64,000 nt of DNA from Actinomycetes bacterium. GTDB taxonomy: Bacteria; Actinomycetota; Actinomycetes; Propionibacteriales; Propionibacteriaceae. Shown here one piece after another: positions 23,273-33,064 of the stretch. Where the stretch lies: positions 1 to 64,000 of the forward strand of contig JAEZVO010000081.1 in assembly GCA_023443125.1 (NCBI GenBank), read 5' to 3'. The notes beneath the pieces are model-generated. The model saw nothing but the letters and a program-made list of their open reading frames with translations. It ran no database searches and had not been told where the DNA came from. The number at the start of each line of letters is the position of its first letter. Position 1 is the stretch's first letter. The translations under genes and the position numbers were made by a program.

Positions 23273-25281
23273 TGACGAAGCGCTCGCACCGCAGTGCTGC
23301 GACCGCGAGAACGCGTCGCGCACCCGCCACAGCCCCGACGAAGTCCGCGCGCCGTTCATCGGGGAAATCTGGGCGTAGGAAGATCGTCGATACCGCTTCC
23401 TCCACGCGCGGCTCGGGGGTTCGGTACAAGACGCGAGGCAAGCGCGTCGTCAAGCTCGGCAAAGCGCACACCCGCTTCGGCGTGTTCCTCGTCGTGGTGA
23501 CGCTGATGCTGGGTGTTGCCGGTGCCCGGGCGTTCCAACTACAAGCACTCGACCCGCAGGCCTTCGCCGCGGAGGCGGCCAAGAAGATGCAGATCTCCCG
23601 CGACATCCCTGCCCAGCGCGGCGCAATCCTGGATCGCAATGGGGTAGTGCTCGCGGAAACAGAACCGGGCTTCATGATCTTCGTCGACCCCGACATGATC
23701 AAGACCAACGGCGCTGACAAGCGGTACAAGATGTCTGCGCAGAAGCAGGCCGAAGCCGCAGCGGCCCCGGGCGCGGTCGCCGACATTCTGGTGAAGCACC
23801 TCGGCGGGCGCAAGGAGGACTACCTCGAGATCTTCGACCGTCGCGATACGAAGACGGGGAAGCGCTCGCAGTACGAGGTGGTAGCCCGACGCGTCTCCGC
23901 CCACACGTTCACCCGCATCCAAGACGACATGAACGCTGGCGTCGGGGGAGAAGACGTCGGTGAACACGGGGCGAAGCGTTGGTACGGCGTGTTTGGCGAG
24001 TCCGACCCGATTCGCTCCTACCCGAACCGTACGACCGGCTCCAACGTCGTGGGCTTCGTCAACGGCGAAGGCGACGGTGCGAGCGGGCTCGAGTTCGCGC
24101 TGGAGAAGGAGATCGAGGGCGTCAACGGCACGAGCACGTTTGACCGCTCTACCTATGGCCGCATCCCGCTGGGGACGAACACCATGGTTCCCGCGAAGGA
24201 TGGCGCGAGCTACCAGCTCACGATCGACTCTGATCTGCAGTGGATGACCGACCAGTTCTTAGCCCAAGGGATCCAGAAGGCGGGCGCGAAGACGGGGACC
24301 GCGGTGGCGATGAACGTCAAGAGCGGTGAGATTCTCGCGCTCTCGGTGCTGCCCACCTTCGACTCGTCCAACCCCGGCGCGGCGGATCAAGAGGATCTCG
24401 GTAACCGTGCGGTGACCCAAGCCTACGAGCCGGGCTCGACGCAGAAGGTGCTCACCATGGCGGCGCTGGCCGACCAAGGCCTCGTCACGCCTGATACGAA
24501 GGTTCGGGTACCAGAAAAGATCGCCTCCGGCTCCGGCTACGTCCGCGACTCGTTCGAGCACGGCACGCTGCAGCTCACGGCGCGGGGCGTCGTCGCACAG
24601 TCGTCGAACATCGGCACCATCGAGCTCGCTCGTCAGATGGATAAGGGGCAGCTGCACAGCTACCTCTCCAGCTTCGGTCTGGGGAACCGCACGGGTGTCG
24701 GGCTGCCCGGCGAGGCAAAGGGTCACCTCCCTGCGGCTGACATGGCTGACTTCACTCGCGATCAGATCTCGTTCGGGCAGGGCCTGTCCGTCAACGCAGT
24801 GCAGATGGCGGGCGCGCTCGCCTCAGTGGTGAACGGCGGCACGTACCACCAGCCGACCATCATCAAGTCGGCGAAGGACGCCGAAGGCAATGAGCTGGAG
24901 CGCAAGGAACCGACGAGCCGGAAGGTCATCTCGGAGGAAGCGTCCGCCATGACCGTCAACATGATGGAAGCCGTCACCATGGCTGACCCCGAGGAGCGGT
25001 CGATCCCCGGCTACCGTGTGGCCGGCAAGTCGGGGACAGCCCAGCGCTACAACCCCAAGTGCAAGTGCTACAAGGGATTCACCGCGTCGTATGTGGGCGT
25101 TGCGCCCGCCGAGGATCCGCAGATTCTCGTGTACGTGGTGATCGACCAGCCGGCCAATGGCAACCTCGGTAGTCGCCTGGCATTGCCCGTCGTCAACCAG
25201 GTGCTGCAGGTTGCGCTGCCTAGGTACAACGTGCTGCCTTCCACCACCAAGGCGCCGCGAGAACCGCTAACCTTTGAATAA
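23269..25281 (+). CDS. ftsI: Division-specific penicillin-binding protein FtsI (PBP3)
   Basis: This 670-residue class B transpeptidase has a basic cytoplasmic tail, one membrane helix (about residues 65-87), a dimerisation domain starting RDIPAQRGAILDRNG, and the catalytic domain with SxxK at Ser390 (GSTQK), SSN at 445-447 and KSGTAQ from 587. It cross-links septal peptidoglycan with FtsW. The N-terminal tail is rich in Lys, Arg, Ala and Ser. Two consecutive ATG codons occur at the start and the first is used. It ends TAATG, sharing one base with murE. Confidence 0.95.
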   Translation: MMTKRSHRSAATARTRRAPATAPTKSARRSSGKSGRRKIVDTASSTRGSGVRYKTRGKRVVKLGKAHTRFGVFLVVVTLMLGVAGARAFQLQALDPQAFAAEAAKKMQISRDIPAQRGAILDRNGVVLAETEPGFMIFVDPDMIKTNGADKRYKMSAQKQAEAAAAPGAVADILVKHLGGRKEDYLEIFDRRDTKTGKRSQYEVVARRVSAHTFTRIQDDMNAGVGGEDVGEHGAKRWYGVFGESDPIRSYPNRTTGSNVVGFVNGEGDGASGLEFALEKEIEGVNGTSTFDRSTYGRIPLGTNTMVPAKDGASYQLTIDSDLQWMTDQFLAQGIQKAGAKTGTAVAMNVKSGEILALSVLPTFDSSNPGAADQEDLGNRAVTQAYEPGSTQKVLTMAALADQGLVTPDTKVRVPEKIASGSGYVRDSFEHGTLQLTARGVVAQSSNIGTIELARQMDKGQLHSYLSSFGLGNRTGVGLPGEAKGHLPAADMADFTRDQISFGQGLSVNAVQMAGALASVVNGGTYHQPTIIKSAKDAEGNELERKEPTSRKVISEEASAMTVNMMEAVTMADPEERSIPGYRVAGKSGTAQRYNPKCKCYKGFTASYVGVAPAEDPQILVYVVIDQPANGNLGSRLALPVVNQVLQVALPRYNVLPSTTKAPREPLTFE

Positions 25282-26783
25282 TGCCCGACATGCATGCACA
25301 TTCAACCGGTGCCGTGAGCCTTCGGCAGTTTCTGCCTGAGGCGACAGCGGACGTGGCTATTACTGGGATCACGCTGGATTCCAGAGATGTGCAGCCCGGT
25401 TGGTTGTACGCCGCGCTGCCGGGGCAGCGCACGCACGGCGCACGGTTCGTGGGCCAAGCGGTTGCATCTGGTGCCGCAGCGGTGCTCACCGACGCCGACG
25501 GCGCCGCGATCGCAGGCGACGTCGACGTGCCGCTGGTGGTGGCGGACAACGCCCGTCGGGCGCTTGGCGACGCCGCAGCCGCCTTCCACGGGCACCCGAC
25601 GGAGCACCTCACCGCCCTCGGTGTGACGGGCACAAACGGCAAGACGACGACCGTCGCCCTCATCTCCGAAGCATTGAGGACGCTCGGCTCGTCGGTCGGA
25701 ACCGTTGGCACGCTTGGCGCGCGCCTCGACGGTGCCGCGCTCGAAGCGCGCAGCACCACGGTGACCACTCCCGAAGCGACGGATCTACAGCAGCAGCTCG
25801 CCACGATGCGCGCACGAGGGGCGAGCGCCGTCGCGATGGAAGTGTCATCGCACGCGCTCGCGCTGGATAGGGTGCAGGGCATACGCTTCGATGTCGTCGG
25901 GTTCACGAACCTCGGGCAAGACCACCTCGACTACCACCACACGCTCGAGGAGTACTTCGCTGCCAAGCGCAAGCTCTTCGAACCTGGCCGCGCCGATGCC
26001 GCGGTTATCTGGACTGACGACGAGCATGGCGCGCAGTTGGCTGCGATGGTGCGTGAGCAGGGCGCGATGCGACTCACGACCGTGGGCACGCGCGACGCCG
26101 ATTGGGTGCTTTCCGACGTGGCCCCGCACGGCCGGTTGGGCACGAGAGGCACAGTGCGCCGGGATGGCGGGGTGCTCACCGTCGAACTGGCGCTGCCCGG
26201 CATGCACAACATGATCGACACGGTGCTCGCCCTCGCCATGCTCGACGCCGCGGGGTTCGATGCCGAGCGTGCGGTCGATGGGCTGACCGACGCGCAGGTG
26301 CCCGGTCGGATGCAGCGCGCCATCTTGGACGACGCCGCTCCACTCGTCTTCGTCGACTTCGCACACACGCCGCAAGCGGTGGAGGCCGCCGTCGAGGAGC
26401 TCGCGCAGCTTGGCCCACTCACCACGGTGGTGGGCTGTGGGGGAGACCGCGATCCGGTGAAACGCCCGCTCATCGGAGCTGCGGCCGCGCGTCACAGCAA
26501 CCAGGTGGTGATCACCGACGATAACCCGCGCACCGAAGACCCAGCGGCCATCCGTGCGGCCACGCTCAAGGGAGCACACGGGCATAGCGCCGAAGTGGTG
26601 GAAGTGGCCGGGCGTGCTGACGCCATCGCCTACGCGCTCGCACACACCAAGCGCGAAGGGGTAGTCGCCATTTTGGGCAAGGGACACGAGCAAGGGCAGA
26701 TTCTGGCCGATCGCGTCGTCGAGTTCGATGACGTTGAGGTGGCCCGCGATGCCTGGGCGAAGTTGCAGGAGGACCGACGGTGA
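25281..26783 (+). CDS. murE: UDP-MurNAc-tripeptide synthetase MurE
   Basis: This 500-residue Mur ligase adds the third stem-peptide residue. The ATP loop is GVTGTNGKTTTVALIS. The substrate loop DDNPRTEDP contains the DNPR motif of diaminopimelate-adding enzymes, so the wall uses DAP rather than lysine; whether meso- or LL-DAP cannot be read from this motif. MEVSSHALALDR and FTNLGQDHLDYHHT are further family motifs. It overlaps ftsI by one base and murF by four (GTGA). Confidence 0.95.
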   Translation: MPDMHAHSTGAVSLRQFLPEATADVAITGITLDSRDVQPGWLYAALPGQRTHGARFVGQAVASGAAAVLTDADGAAIAGDVDVPLVVADNARRALGDAAAAFHGHPTEHLTALGVTGTNGKTTTVALISEALRTLGSSVGTVGTLGARLDGAALEARSTTVTTPEATDLQQQLATMRARGASAVAMEVSSHALALDRVQGIRFDVVGFTNLGQDHLDYHHTLEEYFAAKRKLFEPGRADAAVIWTDDEHGAQLAAMVREQGAMRLTTVGTRDADWVLSDVAPHGRLGTRGTVRRDGGVLTVELALPGMHNMIDTVLALAMLDAAGFDAERAVDGLTDAQVPGRMQRAILDDAAPLVFVDFAHTPQAVEAAVEELAQLGPLTTVVGCGGDRDPVKRPLIGAAAARHSNQVVITDDNPRTEDPAAIRAATLKGAHGHSAEVVEVAGRADAIAYALAHTKREGVVAILGKGHEQGQILADRVVEFDDVEVARDAWAKLQEDRR

Positions 26784-28201
26784 AACAGCGCAAACTCTCT
26801 GAACTGGTGGCGCTCATGCAGCCAGCCGCAGTGGAAGTGGTGGGCGACGACGTGCTCGTCGGCCCCGACGTGGTGACCGACAACCGAGCGGTTACGCCCG
26901 GCGCGGTGTTCGTCGCTATCCCCGGAGAGCGCGTGGATGGGCACACCTTCGCCACCGCAGCGCAAGAAGCCGGGGCGAGCGCGGTCGTCGGCATGTACGT
27001 GACGGACGCCGACGTGCCGCACCTGCTGGGCGAGGATTCCGTGCAGACGCTCAGCTGGATTGCCCGAGGTGTCGTGAAGGAGGCGCGAGCCCGGGGGATG
27101 GTGTCGATCGGCGTGACGGGATCGTCGGGAAAGACATCTACCAAAGACCTCATCTTCCAGGTGCTCGAACAAGCGGGCGAGACGGTGGCTCCCAGCGGTA
27201 GCCTCAACAACGAGATCGGCGTGCCGCTCACTGCCTGCCGTGTCGGCGACACCACGAAATTCCTTGTCAGTGAGATGGGTGCGCGAGGCATTGGGCACAT
27301 CAAGTGGCTGACATCGCTCGTTCCCCTCGACATCGCCGTCGCCCTCAACGTTGGTTCGGCGCACGCCGGGGAGTTCGGCGGCATCGAAGTGACCGCGCAG
27401 GCGAAATCGGAGATCGTTGAAGACCTCCCCGCCGACGGCTGGGCAGTGCTCAACGCCGACGATGAGCGCGTGCGGGCGATGGCGTCAAAGACGAAGGCGC
27501 GTATCGCTTGGGTCGGTACGGGCGCGCTGCCCGAGGGAGATCTGCGCGTCACGGCGCGCGACATCACCGTCGACGCAGTCAGTCGCCCGCGATTCACGCT
27601 GGAGGTGAGCGACGATCAGGGCACGCGCAGCGCTCCCGTCGCCCTGAGCGTCGTGGGCCGCCACCAGGTGGGTAACGCACTGAGCGCGGCTGCCGTCGGT
27701 GTGATTGCCGGCATGGATGTGGAGCGCGTCGCTGCTGCCCTCAGCGCGGCGGCCGCACGCTCGGACTGGCGCATGGCGCTCAGCGAACTGCCCTCCGGCG
27801 CCCTGCTCATCAACGACGCGTACAACGCCAACCCCGAATCCGTCACTGCCGCGCTAGACACGGTGGCAGAGATGGTGGACATCAATCGCGAGGCCCATCC
27901 GGGAGCGACAGCGACGGCGGTGCTCGGCGACATGCTTGAGCTGGGCGCGAACGCCTACGATGCTCACGTCGGCATCGGCCGACGCTGCGCAGACCTCGGG
28001 TTCAGTACAGTCGTGGCTGTCGGAGAGTATGCGTCAGCGATTGTCGAAGGCGCTGCCGAAGGCGTGCCAGAATGCGTCGTGGCCACTCGCGACGAGGTGG
28101 CACGCCACCTTGCGCCAGGCGCAGGCGACGTCGTACTCGTGAAAGGATCTAGAGCCGTGGGCCTCGAACAGGTCGCAGCAGCCTTGGAGGAAGCACAGTG
28201 A
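26780..28201 (+). CDS. murF: UDP-MurNAc-tripeptide:D-Ala-D-Ala ligase MurF
   Basis: This 473-residue ligase attaches D-Ala-D-Ala to the stem. The ATP loop is GVTGSSGKTSTKDLI. SEMGARGIGHIKWLTSL and NDAYNANPESVTAALDTV are characteristic MurF segments. It starts with GTG, overlapping the murE stop, and ends overlapping the mraY GTG by four bases. No ddl gene for the D-Ala-D-Ala substrate is present in this part of the cluster. Confidence 0.95.
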   Translation: MKQRKLSELVALMQPAAVEVVGDDVLVGPDVVTDNRAVTPGAVFVAIPGERVDGHTFATAAQEAGASAVVGMYVTDADVPHLLGEDSVQTLSWIARGVVKEARARGMVSIGVTGSSGKTSTKDLIFQVLEQAGETVAPSGSLNNEIGVPLTACRVGDTTKFLVSEMGARGIGHIKWLTSLVPLDIAVALNVGSAHAGEFGGIEVTAQAKSEIVEDLPADGWAVLNADDERVRAMASKTKARIAWVGTGALPEGDLRVTARDITVDAVSRPRFTLEVSDDQGTRSAPVALSVVGRHQVGNALSAAAVGVIAGMDVERVAAALSAAAARSDWRMALSELPSGALLINDAYNANPESVTAALDTVAEMVDINREAHPGATATAVLGDMLELGANAYDAHVGIGRRCADLGFSTVVAVGEYASAIVEGAAEGVPECVVATRDEVARHLAPGAGDVVLVKGSRAVGLEQVAAALEEAQ

Positions 28202-29268
28202 TCAACATCCTGTTGGCCGGAGGCCTGTCGATGGTGTTCACCCTCGTGGGGACGCCGGTGCTCATCCGTTACCTCACCACGAAGCGGTACGGGCAGTTCA
28301 TCCGTGAAGACGGGCCGGACTCGCACCAAGTGAAACGCGGCACCCCGACGATGGGTGGCCTCGTCATCATTCTGGCGATGACATTCGCGTACTTTGTGAG
28401 TCACCTCGTGCTGTGGAATCCCCCCACGCTGTCCGGCATGTTGCTCATCGGGCTCACGCTCGCCATGGGCGGGCTCGGTTTTCTCGACGATTGGTCCAAG
28501 ATCTCGAAGGAACGCAGCCTCGGCCTCACGCCGAAAGGTAAGCTCCTCGGGCAGTTTCTAATCGGCGGCATCTTTGGTTGGGCCGTGCTGCATTTCCCTG
28601 GAACTCGCGGGGCGACACCTGGCTCCAACGCAATCTCCTTCCTGCGCGACATCACCTGGCTTGCCTTGCCGGCGGTGGTCGCCATCGCATTCATCGCCTT
28701 CCTCGTCGCGGCATGGTCCAACTCGACGAACCTCACCGACGGCCTCGACGGCTTGCTGGCCGGCTCCGCGTCGCTGGTGTTCGCGGCCTACACCCTCATC
28801 TCCATCTGGCAGGTGAACCAGTGGTGCGGGCGCACGTCGACGGCCGGCCCACGCTGCTATCTCGTGCGCGACCCCTACGACCTGGGCGTCGTCGCAATCT
28901 CGCTCGCGGCCGCGTGTTTCGGGTTCCTGTGGTGGAATGCCAAGCCGGCCAAGATTTTCATGGGTGACACCGGTTCGCTTGCTATCGGCGGTGCGCTCGC
29001 CGGCATCTCTGTCATGACGCGCACTGAGCTGCTCGCGGTGATCATCGGCCTGCTGTTCGTGCTCGAAGCAGGCTCCGTGATGCTGCAGGTGTCGTACTTC
29101 AAGCTCACCAAGGGCAAACGTATCTTCAAGATGACCCCGATCCATCACCACTTTGAGCTGAAGGGGTGGCAGGAAGTCACCGTCGTCATCCGGTTCTGGA
29201 TTATCTGTGGGCTCTTTGTGGCTCTGGCCCTCGGCATCTTCTACGCCGAATGGGTGGTGGGGCAGTGA
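28198..29268 (+). CDS. mraY: Phospho-MurNAc-pentapeptide translocase MraY
   Basis: This 356-residue polytopic membrane enzyme transfers phospho-MurNAc-pentapeptide to undecaprenyl phosphate, forming lipid I. Conserved pieces are RGTPTMGGLVI, FLDDWSK (with the Asp pair), NSTNLTDGLDGLLAG, FMGDTGSLAIGG and KMTPIHHHFELKGW. About ten membrane segments are visible. It begins with GTG overlapping murF and ends overlapping murD (GTGA). An insertion around residues 205-225 (WCGRTSTAGPRC) is an outside loop with two Cys, worth noting but common in actinobacteria. Confidence 0.96.
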   Translation: MINILLAGGLSMVFTLVGTPVLIRYLTTKRYGQFIREDGPDSHQVKRGTPTMGGLVIILAMTFAYFVSHLVLWNPPTLSGMLLIGLTLAMGGLGFLDDWSKISKERSLGLTPKGKLLGQFLIGGIFGWAVLHFPGTRGATPGSNAISFLRDITWLALPAVVAIAFIAFLVAAWSNSTNLTDGLDGLLAGSASLVFAAYTLISIWQVNQWCGRTSTAGPRCYLVRDPYDLGVVAISLAAACFGFLWWNAKPAKIFMGDTGSLAIGGALAGISVMTRTELLAVIIGLLFVLEAGSVMLQVSYFKLTKGKRIFKMTPIHHHFELKGWQEVTVVIRFWIICGLFVALALGIFYAEWVVGQ

Positions 29269-30719
29269 GTGAGGCCCGCTTGGCCGGTATGAACCGGCTC
29301 TCCGACTGGTCGGACGTGCACGCCGTCGTCGCCGGGCTCGGGGTGACGGGATTCTCCGCCGCCGACGGTCTGCTCGAGCTGGGCGCCAACGTGACGGTGC
29401 TCGATGATGCCGACCGCCATCACGACAAGGCCGAACTGCTACGCGTGCTCGGCGCGACGGTGACCACCGGCCCCGGCTCCACCGCAGTGTTGCCTGAGGG
29501 CACTGACCTCGTCGTGACCTCGCCAGGCTGGCGCCCCGACGCTCCGCTCCTGCAGGCCGCCCACGATGCGGGCATCCCCGTTTGGGGCGACATCGAACTG
29601 GCGTGGCGCATGATGCAGCCCGACCGTGCCGTGCCGTGGATTGGCATCACCGGCACCAACGGCAAAACCACCACCACGCAGATGACCACCGCGATGCTGA
29701 GAGCCGACGGGCTCACCGTCGCTCAGGTTGGCAACATCGGGCGCCCCATCATCGAAGCCGTGCTGGACGACGAACATTACGACGTGTTCGTAATCGAGTT
29801 GTCGAGCTTCCAGCTGCATTACGTGCACACCGTCGCCCTGCACTCCGCCGCCGTGCTCAATATTCACGAAGATCACCTCGAGTGGTATCCCTGTGCCGAC
29901 GGCTACCAGCGCTACCAAGACGACAAGGCCCGCATCTACGAGCGCGTGAGCCACTCGTGCGTCTACAACGTCGACGAACCTGTCACCGAACACATGGTGG
30001 AGGAAGCGGACGTGCAGGAGGGGGCTCGCGCCATCGGGTTCACGCTCGGCACACCAGCGCGCTCGATGATGGGTGTGGTCGACGACCTCCTCGTCGACAG
30101 GGCATTCGTCGAGCAGCGCGCCACGTCGGCGCTCGAAGTTGCGAGCATCGACGACGTACAGCCGAACGCGCCCCACAACGTGGCCAACGCACTCGCTGCA
30201 GCAGCGCTGGCACGAAGCTTCGGTGTGCGGCCGCAAGCGGTAGCCCAAGGATTGCGCGATGTGCAGCTGGATGGGCACCGCATCAGCACGGTCGCGGAGC
30301 ACGGTGGCATTCGCTGGGTCGACGACTCCAAAGCCACCAACCCCCACGCGGCGAACTCAGCCATGCAAGCCTTCGACCACTTCGTGTGGATCGCAGGCGG
30401 GCAGACGAAGGGAACGTCCTTCGACGACCTCATCGACGCGAACGCTCGCCGCATGCGTGCGGCGATCGTGCTCGGCGTCGACCGTCACGTCATTGCCGAC
30501 GCGCTCGCCCGACACGCGCCCGAGGTCCCCGTCCATGTGCTCGATTCATCCGACACTGGTGTTATGGCCGAGGCGGTGCGATTGGCAGGAGATATCGCTT
30601 CGGACGGTGACGTCGTGTTGCTGTCTCCTGGCGGAGCCTCGCTGGATATGTTCAGTGGGTATGCGGCACGCGGAGAGGCCTTCGCCGCCGCGGTGAAGGA
30701 ATACCTGCAATCGCGCTAG
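29265..30719 (+). CDS. murD: UDP-MurNAc-L-alanine:D-glutamate ligase MurD
   Basis: This 484-residue ligase has the N-terminal uridine-binding Rossmann domain (HAVVAGLGVTGFSAADGL), ATP loop GITGTNGKTTTTQM, ELSSFQL, NIHEDHLEWY, and C-terminal DDSKATNPHAANSAM and LLSPGGASLDMF. The GTG at 29265 overlaps the mraY stop; Met at 29289 is an alternative. The longer frame from 29166 lies inside mraY. A 14-bp gap with a GAGGAAGG site leads to ftsW. Confidence 0.95.
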   Translation: MSEARLAGMNRLSDWSDVHAVVAGLGVTGFSAADGLLELGANVTVLDDADRHHDKAELLRVLGATVTTGPGSTAVLPEGTDLVVTSPGWRPDAPLLQAAHDAGIPVWGDIELAWRMMQPDRAVPWIGITGTNGKTTTTQMTTAMLRADGLTVAQVGNIGRPIIEAVLDDEHYDVFVIELSSFQLHYVHTVALHSAAVLNIHEDHLEWYPCADGYQRYQDDKARIYERVSHSCVYNVDEPVTEHMVEEADVQEGARAIGFTLGTPARSMMGVVDDLLVDRAFVEQRATSALEVASIDDVQPNAPHNVANALAAAALARSFGVRPQAVAQGLRDVQLDGHRISTVAEHGGIRWVDDSKATNPHAANSAMQAFDHFVWIAGGQTKGTSFDDLIDANARRMRAAIVLGVDRHVIADALARHAPEVPVHVLDSSDTGVMAEAVRLAGDIASDGDVVLLSPGGASLDMFSGYAARGEAFAAAVKEYLQSR

Positions 30720-30733
30720 AGGAAGGAAGTCGC

Positions 30734-31978
30734 ATGGCCGTCGAAGCCCCGTCGGGCCCGCGCACATCCTCGACGCGACACCAGCTCCGCGCGCTCGTCG
30801 ACGCGCCGATGGCGCCCTACTGGTTCATCATCGCGAGCGTTGGGTTCCTCGTCGGACTCGGCACCCTCATGGTGCTCTCAGCCTCCGCGCCCTTGGCGCA
30901 AGGGTGGAACTACAGCCCGTACTACTTCGCCATCCGCCAGTTCTCGTTCCTCATCGTCGGATTGCTGGGCGCGTGGGTACTCTCCAAGTTCAGCATCGAC
31001 TTCCTCATCCGCATTGGGTGGCCGGCGTGGGCACTGGCCACGGTGCTGCTCATCCTCGTCATATCCCCGATGGGCGTGCACAACTACGGCAACCAGAACT
31101 GGCTGGCCATCGGCCCTATCCAGATTCAGCCCTCCGAATTCGCGAAGCTCGCCATCGTCGTGTTCTCGGCAGCGGTGCTGCACCGCAAACGTCACCTCAT
31201 TCATGATCTTCGGCACCTCGTGTGGCCGTTCGGCCTGTGCACCGTCGTGCTCATGCTCGTCTTGGCGGGGCGTGACCTGGGTACTGGCATGATCGTCGCC
31301 GCCATCTTGGCGTTGGTGTTGTGGTTCGTCGGCACGCCCATCAAACTCCTCTTGCCGTTCGGCATCCTCGCCGCCACCCTCGTCGGCCTGCTGGTGTACG
31401 GCTCGGGCAACCGGATGGACCGCATCAAGATCTTCCTCGACCCCGCGTCGAACTCTGACCTCGCCGCCCAACCGATGTCCGCGCTGTACGCGCTCGCTTC
31501 CGGCGGCTGGTGGGGCCTCGGGCTCGGAGCCAGTAAGCAAAAATGGGGCGGGCTGAAAACCGCCGCCCACACTGACTACATCTTCGCGGTGATCGGGGAA
31601 GAGCTCGGGCTGTTCGGCGTGCTCGCGGTGATCCTCGCATTCGCGCTCATTGCTTTCGCCGGATTCCAGATTGCTCTGCGCTCCGATTCGCTGTTCGGCA
31701 GAATCGCGGCCGGCGGCATCACCGGATGGTGCCTCACCCAGGCCATCATCAACATCTTCGTGGTACTGCACCTGCTGCCCGTACTCGGTGTTCCGCTGCC
31801 GTTCCTGTCCTACGGTGGCTCCGCGCTGTTGGCGAACCTGCTCGGCGTTGGCGTGCTGTTGGCGTGTGCCAAAGCGACGCCCGAAGCTCGCCGTTACCTT
31901 GCGGCCAAGAAGCGTAAACGCAGCAACAAACGTCCTCGCATGACAAGCGTCATGGCTGCGACGAAGGGAGAATCGTGA
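30734..31978 (+). CDS. ftsW: Septal peptidoglycan glycosyltransferase FtsW
   Basis: This 414-residue SEDS-family membrane protein has about ten segments after a short cytoplasmic N-terminus. Conserved parts include NYGNQNWLAIGPIQIQPSEF (the lipid II-site loop), LAGRDLGTGMIVAAI, and near the end LPVLGVPLPFLSYGGSALLANL. The basic C-terminus (KKRKRSNKRPR) is cytoplasmic. It polymerises glycan with FtsI at the septum. It overlaps murG by four bases (GTGA). Confidence 0.95.
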   Translation: MAVEAPSGPRTSSTRHQLRALVDAPMAPYWFIIASVGFLVGLGTLMVLSASAPLAQGWNYSPYYFAIRQFSFLIVGLLGAWVLSKFSIDFLIRIGWPAWALATVLLILVISPMGVHNYGNQNWLAIGPIQIQPSEFAKLAIVVFSAAVLHRKRHLIHDLRHLVWPFGLCTVVLMLVLAGRDLGTGMIVAAILALVLWFVGTPIKLLLPFGILAATLVGLLVYGSGNRMDRIKIFLDPASNSDLAAQPMSALYALASGGWWGLGLGASKQKWGGLKTAAHTDYIFAVIGEELGLFGVLAVILAFALIAFAGFQIALRSDSLFGRIAAGGITGWCLTQAIINIFVVLHLLPVLGVPLPFLSYGGSALLANLLGVGVLLACAKATPEARRYLAAKKRKRSNKRPRMTSVMAATKGES

Positions 31979-33060
31979 CCAGCGTGGTCCTCGCAGGCGG
32001 AGGCACCGCCGGACATACTTCGCCTCTGATCGCCACCGCCCAGGCGCTCACCGAGCTCGGCGTCGACGAACTCGTCGCCGTGGGTACGGCGCGCGGTCTT
32101 GAAGTGCGCGTGATCCCTGAAGCTGGGCTCGACCTGGAGCTCATTACTCCCGTGCCGCTGCCCCGCAAACCCAACCTCGATCTGCTCAAGCTGCCGTACC
32201 GGCTCACCAAAGCGGTGCGGGAATCAAAGGCCATTCTCCGAGAGAGGAAGGCCGACGCCGTCGTCGGGTTTGGTGGCTACGTCTCCATCCCCGTCTACCT
32301 TGCTGCGCGGTGGATGAAGGTGCCGATGTTGGTGCATGAGGCCAACCACATTCCCGGCATCGCCAACAAGATTGGTGCACGGTGGGCGAGCTTCGTCGGC
32401 ACCACGTTCGACACCCCCATGCCCGGCAACCCCACGGTCGTGGGCATGCCGATCAACCGACGTATCACCCACCCACAGGTGAGCCAGAGCGAGGCGCGGG
32501 AGCTGTTCGGGCTCGACCCGGATCGTCGCACGCTGCTCGTCAGCGGGGGGTCGCAGGGTGCTCAGGCCATTAACCGTGCCGTGGTCGAAGCCCGCGACGC
32601 GCTCCTCGCTGAAGGCATCCACATCCTGCATGTGTTGGGGCCGAAGAACTTCGACGACGACCCCACCATCACCCACGCTTCGGGCGCCCAGTACCGGCCG
32701 GTGGCGTTCGTCGACGACATGGCCACCGCCTACGCAGCCGCCGACCTCATGGTGGGCCGGGCGGGCGCCGGCACCGTGATGGAAACCGCCATCAGTGGGC
32801 TCCCCGTCATCTTCATCCCGCTGCCGTGGGGTAACGGCGAGCAGGGCAAGAACGCGGCGGCGCTCGTCGAGGCAGGCGGGGGAGTGCTGCTTCCAGAATC
32901 CGAGCTGACTGCCGAGGTGTTGTCGTTCCGGGTGCTCGAACTGTTCCGCACCGAGGGCACGCTGGAAGCGATGTCCGAACGGGCTCGCGCGATGTACCCG
33001 GCTGACGCAGCCGACGTGATGGCGCGCGCAGTGCTCGAGGTTATCGATAGAAAGGGATGA
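31975..33060 (+). CDS. murG: UDP-GlcNAc:lipid I N-acetylglucosaminyltransferase MurG
   Basis: This 361-residue GT28 enzyme makes lipid II at the inner membrane face. The first glycine loop is LAGGGTAGHTSPLI. VGFGGYVSIPVYLAA, LLVSGGSQGAQAINR and VGRAGAGTVMETAISGLPVIFIPLP with NGEQGKNA are the family motifs. It starts with GTG, overlapping ftsW by four bases. A short 4-bp gap precedes murC, where GAAAGGGATGAGG serves as the ribosome site. Confidence 0.96.
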   Translation: MTSVVLAGGGTAGHTSPLIATAQALTELGVDELVAVGTARGLEVRVIPEAGLDLELITPVPLPRKPNLDLLKLPYRLTKAVRESKAILRERKADAVVGFGGYVSIPVYLAARWMKVPMLVHEANHIPGIANKIGARWASFVGTTFDTPMPGNPTVVGMPINRRITHPQVSQSEARELFGLDPDRRTLLVSGGSQGAQAINRAVVEARDALLAEGIHILHVLGPKNFDDDPTITHASGAQYRPVAFVDDMATAYAAADLMVGRAGAGTVMETAISGLPVIFIPLPWGNGEQGKNAAALVEAGGGVLLPESELTAEVLSFRVLELFRTEGTLEAMSERARAMYPADAADVMARAVLEVIDRKG

Positions 33061-33064
33061 GGCG